22,306 nt of DNA from Hirudo medicinalis (taxonomy: Eukaryota; Annelida; Clitellata; Hirudinida; Hirudinidae). Location: positions 216,663 to 238,968 of the forward strand of contig MPNW01000368.1 of assembly GCA_011800805.1 (NCBI GenBank), read 5' to 3'. A program made the translations under genes and the position numbers. The notes under the pieces were generated by a model. That model was not told the DNA's origin, searched no databases, and worked only from the letters and a program-made list of their open reading frames with translations. Positions 17,967 through 22,306 of this stretch are shown here, piece by piece (position 1 is the first letter of the stretch; every line of letters begins with the position of its first letter).

Positions 17967-20863
17967 GACACCAACTCTCATCGAGATTGTGCTTTCTGAC
18001 GAGTCTCAAACCAAGTTTGAAGAGGGACCTCTCATTGAGCTGCAGTTTCTTCACTCGTGGGATTTTGTGGTGTCTGTTGATGATTTTATTAAGATAAAAT
18101 AAGGCAACATTAAGACTACTTTCAGGATGAAATGTAACAATAAACTCGATAGCAGCAAATTAAACAAACATCGAATGTAATAAGACACTGTGATAACACA
18201 CTCTATGCTTCTTTCGCACCTCGAATGATGCATAACTATAGAACTTAGTTATGTGTCGTGTGCGCAACCTACCCTGCATTGCCAGGGAGCACTCTCGGGT
18301 AGGGGTGCTATATAAATGGGTAGGGGTGCTATATAAATGGGTAGGGGTGCTATATAAATGACGGATCGTTTAAAAAGTGCCTTCATATCCCATTCAGATG
18401 CACAAAGCATTCAAAAGATCAGCTAAAGACAAATATCGTTAGTTAATCATAAACCTACTCGTAAAAGTTGGCAATTTTGTTCTCTTGCATGAGGAAGTCG
18501 TCCAAGGTCTGGATGAAGGTTTTTTGAATCTCTGGGAGGTCGTTCAAGAACCTCTCCAGCTCGGCTATGTGACCTTGACACAAGAGGGATAGGCAAACCT
18601 GCAAATTAAATCAAAATTCACAGGTCACCATGTTATCAATGCTAATTTTTAATTGAATGTCAGCAGGTTAGCTCAGAGGTTAATTACCACATGAGATGTT
18701 AAAAAGTTATGGTGGTCGTGTGTCATGTTCATAACCCAGCCTGCACCCCCAGCAGAGTGTCCTTGGAATGTAGTGCTACACAAGTGGCTGGGCGATAAGG
18801 ACATACAAGGCACTCAAAACATTGGTTAAAAACAAATATGAATACAAATGACTTAACAACTGTTGTCATACATCATCAATAAAGTAGTTTTACATAAGTA
18901 AATAATATCAATGTACAAGTAAATAAATCAATTCCCGAATCCAAGCGATGATGACCTCTCTCTCCTAATGAGATCGTCCTTGGCGTGCCACTCAGAATGG
19001 ATTATTAGAGCAAACACAAGCAACTTTAAAAGGTCAAATAACCTCTTCACAAGGAAACTTTTTGTGATTGCCCAGTGCTGAGATACATCTTGATGCCTGT
19101 GGTTATCAATTTGTAAATTATTATTTTTATTTATCAACTTTCATCATTATCATTATTCTTAGCATGGTTCCATTTCCATCAGGTTCCATTGTAAATTTAA
19201 TATTGTAATTGTCTATCAATTGTCGTCATCGTCGTTGTCATCATCTCCACCGTCATCACTGTCATCATTATCATAATCATTACTGACACAAACGACATTA
19301 ACTCTGGCATTAAGTCACCCCTCAGAACTGAAATCAAAACCACATTGTCATGGAAACCTGTGATACCAATTCGACCGCACAATTAGCAATCATCGTCTGC
19401 TCAGACCTTGACGTAGTCGTGCCCCGTCAGGAGCCTCTTGATGAGTTCATCGTAGTTGTTCTTGTCTCCTCCTGCTCCAAACTGGAAGGCCTTCTTCAGC
19501 ATTCCCAAGTCCAGCGACACCGGACATTCGACGTAGAGTCTGAATGCTCCCATTTTCACCATGGCTGTCGGAGGCTTCGGACCCTTTGGAGTCGTCGTCA
19601 CTTTTGATATCTCCTGGTTGCTTCTGCTTTTGTCCCTGATCTCCTCGGGCAGAGTGCTCTTCCACCTCTCGACGGACTTCAGAGTCATGCTGAGAAATTT
19701 CGCTCGTTTTCCTGCCAAGATCGTTAGTCAGAAGGTTTTGATTTGCTAGAAATTCAAGTGGATTTTGACCAATATTTCAAATAAATGCTACATTAATACA
19801 GTAATAACACAATAATAAATAATTCCTTTAACAATAATAATAATTTATAACAATGAGTGAATCCTTTAATAAGCCTCTGACAACAAAGTTTTAGTCTCAA
19901 AGGGCCTCTAAACTGAATAACACAAACATTTAAATCAGTGATCTCCAAAGTGGGCAGTACTGGGTACTGGGGAGGTGGCCAATATTCTGGGTTAGCAAAG
20001 GCAATGGCTGAGCAGCTGTCACCCAACATTTGGTATAAAGGCATCCTGCTCGTCCTCATTGGTTACATTTTTGGGGTGCACTGAGCATAATAAGTTTGGA
20101 ACCACTGATCTAAATGTTCTGTCATCTAATAAATTTTGTTAATTTTCATAATAAGTCAAATATTCAGATAGGGGGAAACCAACCATATTGTAAATTGTGA
20201 GAAGCCTCCATCACATACAAGATAAATTCATAAGGCTCACTCAACTTGCTCCATTGATTAGCAAGTTTACTGACAATCTCTTCAGTCGGAACTACTTTTT
20301 CTCGATATGAATCTAATATGGAATCGAGATTATGGATAACAGCTTCATCTTCCTTCTTACCCATCTTGCACTTGGTTATTAGAACATCTAATTGTTCATC
20401 GTGTTTCCTGTTTTGATGTGATGGGAAATTTGTAGTTATTTCACTAGAGTCCAAAAAACTCTCTCCAACAGTTGTTGAATAATTTTGTTCAAATGTTTTC
20501 TTGATGGCACATTTAGCAAATGAATTCTTAGTCCATCGAAAACTGTCGTCCATCAAGTTTCCTTTAAAGCTGTCTGGAGAAATGATGGATGGGTTTAATG
20601 TTGGAGAACATCCATTATAGCTGACTTCTTCTTCCTCTGGACGTTTGCCTTGTCCTACAAATCCATAACTTAGCCTGCACGAATCTAATTCCCCGTCGCC
20701 ATAGCCGTCTTCGTCAGAGTAACTCGACGAGTCCCAATCATCTGCAGACGACTCGTGACCAGCAGGCACACCTACAACGCTAAGAGAAACTTAAAACTTT
20801 AAAGAATCAAAAAATACGTCTCGCCTCTCAGCTGTAAACAAGATAATTACCCGTCCAGCTCAT
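12328..20863 (-). CDS. EXD3: Exonuclease mut-7 homolog (EXD3/Nibbler family), 19 coding exons
   Basis: A 3'-5' exoribonuclease family; Drosophila Nibbler trims miRNA and piRNA 3' ends and worm MUT-7 acts in small-RNA silencing. Exons: 20863-20851, 20771-20184, 19711-19407, 19096-19043, 18598-18459, 18073-17976, 17751-17678, 17391-17353, 16858-16694, 16515-16369, 16258-16191, 15722-15586, 15370-15264, 14912-14756, 14499-14375, 14167-13961, 13522-13469, 13165-13037, 12915-12328; 3195 nt, 1064 aa (human about 876). Residues 1-200 are an acidic, low-complexity extension. About 300-490 is the helical Mut-7 N-terminal region. The DEDDy catalytic set is intact: D549/E551 (GYDSEW), D616, and Y696 with D700 (YAALDAFCLVEIY). 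Mut7-C follows from about 770 (VCDSTLTALGKLLRHCGVDT, RRIILSAG), with metal-type cysteines C868-x2-C871 and C1036-x2-C1039 (CGKVTWEG). Exon 10 start and the 3' end (TGA inside a good donor, AG|GTGAGG) are the least sure points. Confidence 0.9.
12972..12992. repeat. (ATT)n microsatellite in EXD3 intron 18
   Basis: About seven uninterrupted ATT units between exons 18 and 19. Non-coding. Confidence 0.85.
14324..14370. repeat. (AAC)n microsatellite at the 5' end of EXD3 intron 15
   Basis: AAC/GTT repeats with a few AGC interruptions. On the transcribed strand the intron reads GTGA followed straight away by GTTGTTG, so the repeat starts at about intron position +5 and supplies the +5 G of the donor. 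Confidence 0.9.
17917..17964. repeat. (ATG)16 microsatellite in EXD3 intron 6
   Basis: Sixteen perfect ATG units (CAT on the transcribed strand) begin about 11 nt after the exon 6 donor at 17975-17974. The plus-strand frame through it encodes a run of methionines and is an artefact. Confidence 0.95.
18245..18437 (+). repeat. tRNA-derived SINE, copy B (EXD3 intron 5, antisense)
   Basis: It shares with copy A the block GCGCAACCT, then GCCAGGGAGC, GGGGTGCTATATAAAT, and an end with AAAGCATTCAAAAGATC and AAAGACAAATATCG. The A-box end seems truncated. The central block is amplified into a tandem array. Its 3' end lies about 20 bp from the exon 5 donor of EXD3. Confidence 0.7.
18297..18359. repeat. 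three perfect tandem copies of a 21-bp unit inside SINE copy B
   Basis: Units 18297-18317, 18318-18338 and 18339-18359 are identical; each begins GGGTAGGGG and ends GCTATATAAAT. The other two SINE copies have this block once. Confidence 0.95.
18662..18839 (+). repeat. tRNA-derived SINE, copy C (EXD3 intron 4, antisense)
   Basis: It has a good A-box GTTAGCTCAGAGG at 18667-18679 and a degenerate B-box GTTCATAACCC near 18727-18737. The body has GTAGTGCTACACAAGTG and ends AAGGCACTCAAAAC...AAAAACAAATATG, the same module order as copies A and B. It is diverged, and no clear target-site duplication is seen. Confidence 0.65.
19217..19286. repeat. degenerate (TCA/TCG)n tract in EXD3 intron 3
   Basis: Imperfect trinucleotide repeats of the TCA, TCG and TTG type between exons 3 and 4. 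Non-coding. Confidence 0.6.
19936..20107. mobile_element. 172-bp non-autonomous hAT element (MITE) with TIRs and 8-bp target duplication
   Basis: The left end is CAGTGATCTCCAAAGT and the right end read inward is CAGTGGTTCCAAACTT, an imperfect terminal inverted repeat starting with the CAGTG typical of many hAT elements. It is flanked by ATTTAAAT (19928-19935) and ATCTAAAT (20108-20115), an 8-bp target-site duplication with one mismatch and a central TA, as reported for Buster-type hATs. There is no transposase inside. It sits in EXD3 intron 2. Confidence 0.85.
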
Positions 20864-22015
20864 TCGACGCCCGATGTTAAATTCAAATTATACGCTATAA
20901 CGAAAATAATGGTGATGGTTGATCCCGCCTCTTAAAAGTTAACGAGAGATTTCATAAATCTCATTTAAAATTGCATTTCATAAATGTCTTGATTTATTTA
21001 AAAAAAATAACTTACTTTTATTTTACATAAAATTTGTAAAATTCTTCCTTGTTAACAAAAACGTTGAAATCTAACTCAATAACAATGTTAGAATAGTTTA
21101 TATAAAGCTTATCTTGCGTAAGTTTTATTTGCAAAGACTTAGTAGCTATGAGAGAAAAAAAAGGTGCTTGAATTATAGAATTGTAAAAGAATTGTAGCTG
21201 CTATAGAACTTTTGGCAAAACAATCGAATTCGTTTAGATCATCTAGAAGTGAATTACTTTTTTCTCTGTAGGACACATTTGCAAATGTAAATCATGGGAG
21301 CTTTCTTGAATTGATACTCTTTTTTCTTTTTTTTTCCTTTTTTTTTTTTTTAGCTCGGTTTGATATTCCAATGAAAAATCATTTGGAAAAATTCAGAGCA
21401 GTCAAGACACAAAAGACAAATTGAAGATGCAAGGCCATGCACATTTTAAAGGACGTGGAAATTTGACAACATTGTTAACAAAAACTACAATAAACAAAAA
21501 TATTAAATTATGGTTAAATAGTGAGACTTAGTATTATAACTGAAATTGGTGGACAGAGATTTGGTGTATAGTTGGATGGTTCACAAGACAGGCAGTTACT
21601 GATTAGCTACACTAGTTTTGAGATATGAGCAAGTGAGACATAATAAAGAAAGACTATTTCTTCATTTGTTAAATCGAAAAGAAATTTGGCACAAGTGTGT
21701 AAAAATCACAAAGTACATTTTGTACACATAAATTCCAAATTCAGCTTCGATCGGTTCCATATTTTAGGAGTTGTGCTAAAATTAAGGAGTGCTTGTAACC
21801 TTTTCACATGCAGTGTCTTACACAACACTGTAGCCTTGTTTTGAGATAGTTCTTCAAACTTCAGACGTTCGTCCTGCTCTGGGTTCAAAGTATCTGCGTC
21901 TTTTTTTATTAAAAATAACTACAAAATTTGTATCTAATTTCAATATTAGTCTGATAGCTAAATAGGTTATTTGCGATTAGATTTGATCGCGTCACAATTG
22001 CGCTGTGTCATGTGT
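20864..22015. other. EXD3 upstream flank, no firm gene
   Basis: The EXD3 promoter should be here. A GGCGGGA element lies near 20927-20933 (minus strand), which resembles an E2F/GC-box core. A long pyrimidine tract runs from about 21318 to 21351. Most of the region is AT-rich without recognisable coding homology, apart from the weak candidate exon at 21706-21897. Confidence 0.5.
21706..21897 (-). CDS. weak candidate: unassigned open stretch, possible exon
   Basis: An open frame of about 64 codons ending in TGA starts DADTLNPEQDERLKFEEL and includes KATVLCKTLHVKRLQALLNF. Its composition is protein-like, but there is no ATG at the start of the stretch and no strong acceptor (only GACGCAG at its edge). 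I recognise no family. It may be the last exon of a gene lying to the right or a chance frame. Confidence 0.15.
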   Translation of the reverse strand, partial: ADTLNPEQDERLKFEELSQNKATVLCKTLHVKRLQALLNFSTTPKIWNRSKLNLEFMCTKCTL

Positions 22016-22045
22016 CATGGACTAACATGGACTAACATGGAGTAA
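22016..22045. repeat. three tandem copies of a 10-bp unit
   Basis: Units CATGGACTAA, CATGGACTAA and CATGGAGTAA are adjacent, the last with one change. They lie just upstream of the LINE fragment and may be part of it. Confidence 0.85.
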
Positions 22046-22067
22046 CGTGACTCGCGCATGCAGTCTG

Positions 22068-22216
22068 GTCGTCTCGCGGCTGGACTGCTGCAACTCTCTT
22101 TTCTATGTCATATCTGCCTCTCTTATTTAATCCCTACAAAATAAAAAAATAACCTTGCCAGACTCATCCTCCTCGATCCTAGCCTCACCCGCATATGGCG
22201 CCGTAAAAATGAACTT
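22068..22216 (+). mobile_element. 3' fragment of an L2/CR1-like LINE
   Basis: The frame from 22068 reads VVSRLDCCNSLFYVISASLI, matching the SRLDYCNSLLYG motif after the reverse transcriptase core of L2/CR1-like LINEs, followed by an in-frame stop and a degraded remainder. Just before the microsatellite, GGCGCCGTAAAAATG resembles L2-type 3' ends, which finish in simple repeats. Confidence 0.7.
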
Positions 22217-22224
22217 TATTATTA

Positions 22225-22306
<82 letters not shown>
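22217..22306. repeat. (ATT)n microsatellite running off the right edge
   Basis: ATT repeats with one C interruption near 22226, then perfect to the end of the window. Its position directly after the LINE fragment suggests it grew from the element's 3' tail. Confidence 0.95.

Noticed and set aside
17905..18102. Plus-strand frame with a run of 16 methionines
   Set aside because: It is the (ATG)16 microsatellite plus the antisense of EXD3 exon 6.
18662..18740. A true tRNA gene at the A-box and B-box pair
   Set aside because: The acceptor, anticodon and T stems do not form, and the sequence continues into a body shared with two other dispersed copies, so it is a SINE head.
1..22306. CRISPR array, operons, prophage or other prokaryotic systems
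   Set aside because: The window is eukaryotic with dozens of spliced exons. All short tandem repeats are microsatellites or SINE-internal duplications without spacers.

Overview
This is a gene-dense piece of nuclear DNA from an animal. It is AT-rich, the genes are cut into many short exons with GT-AG introns, and the spacers carry SINEs, LINE relics, hAT elements and trinucleotide microsatellites. All four genes are animal families. I infer a non-vertebrate, perhaps a lophotrochozoan such as an annelid or mollusc, but the phylum cannot be fixed by reading alone.

I rebuilt four complete gene models by hand, matching splice sites, codon phase and remembered family motifs. From left to right: (1) an hAT transposase fragment on the minus strand, running off the left edge (1-348); (2) NUF2, minus strand, 12 coding exons, 453 aa, an outer-kinetochore (Ndc80 complex) subunit (1063-5535); (3) SLC25A19, plus strand, 5 coding exons, 327 aa, the mitochondrial thiamine pyrophosphate carrier (6741-9852), divergent from NUF2 across about 1.2 kb of very AT-rich DNA; (4) ENKD1, minus strand, 6 coding exons, 273 aa, an enkurin-domain microtubule/centriole/cilium protein (10032-11803), tail-to-tail with SLC25A19; (5) EXD3 (Mut-7/Nibbler family), minus strand, 19 coding exons, 1064 aa, with both a DEDDy 3'-5' exonuclease and a Mut7-C domain (12328-20863), lying head-to-tail upstream of ENKD1. 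The right flank (20864-22306) has no firm gene. It ends in a LINE 3' fragment with a long (ATT)n tail.

The genes do not form a pathway: chromosome segregation, cofactor transport, cilia/microtubules and RNA processing are simply neighbours. The points most worth a second look are at the architecture level. Two different genes need a GC-AG intron with the same AG|GCACGT donor. Copies of one tRNA-derived SINE family end within about 5-20 bp of a splice donor of the antisense gene. Microsatellites start within a few bases of donors. A perfect RFX X-box match lies 107 bp upstream of the ENKD1 start codon. A 172-bp non-autonomous hAT element retains its terminal repeats and target-site duplication. 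I found no sign of a wholly new biological system. All gene models are predictions without transcript support.
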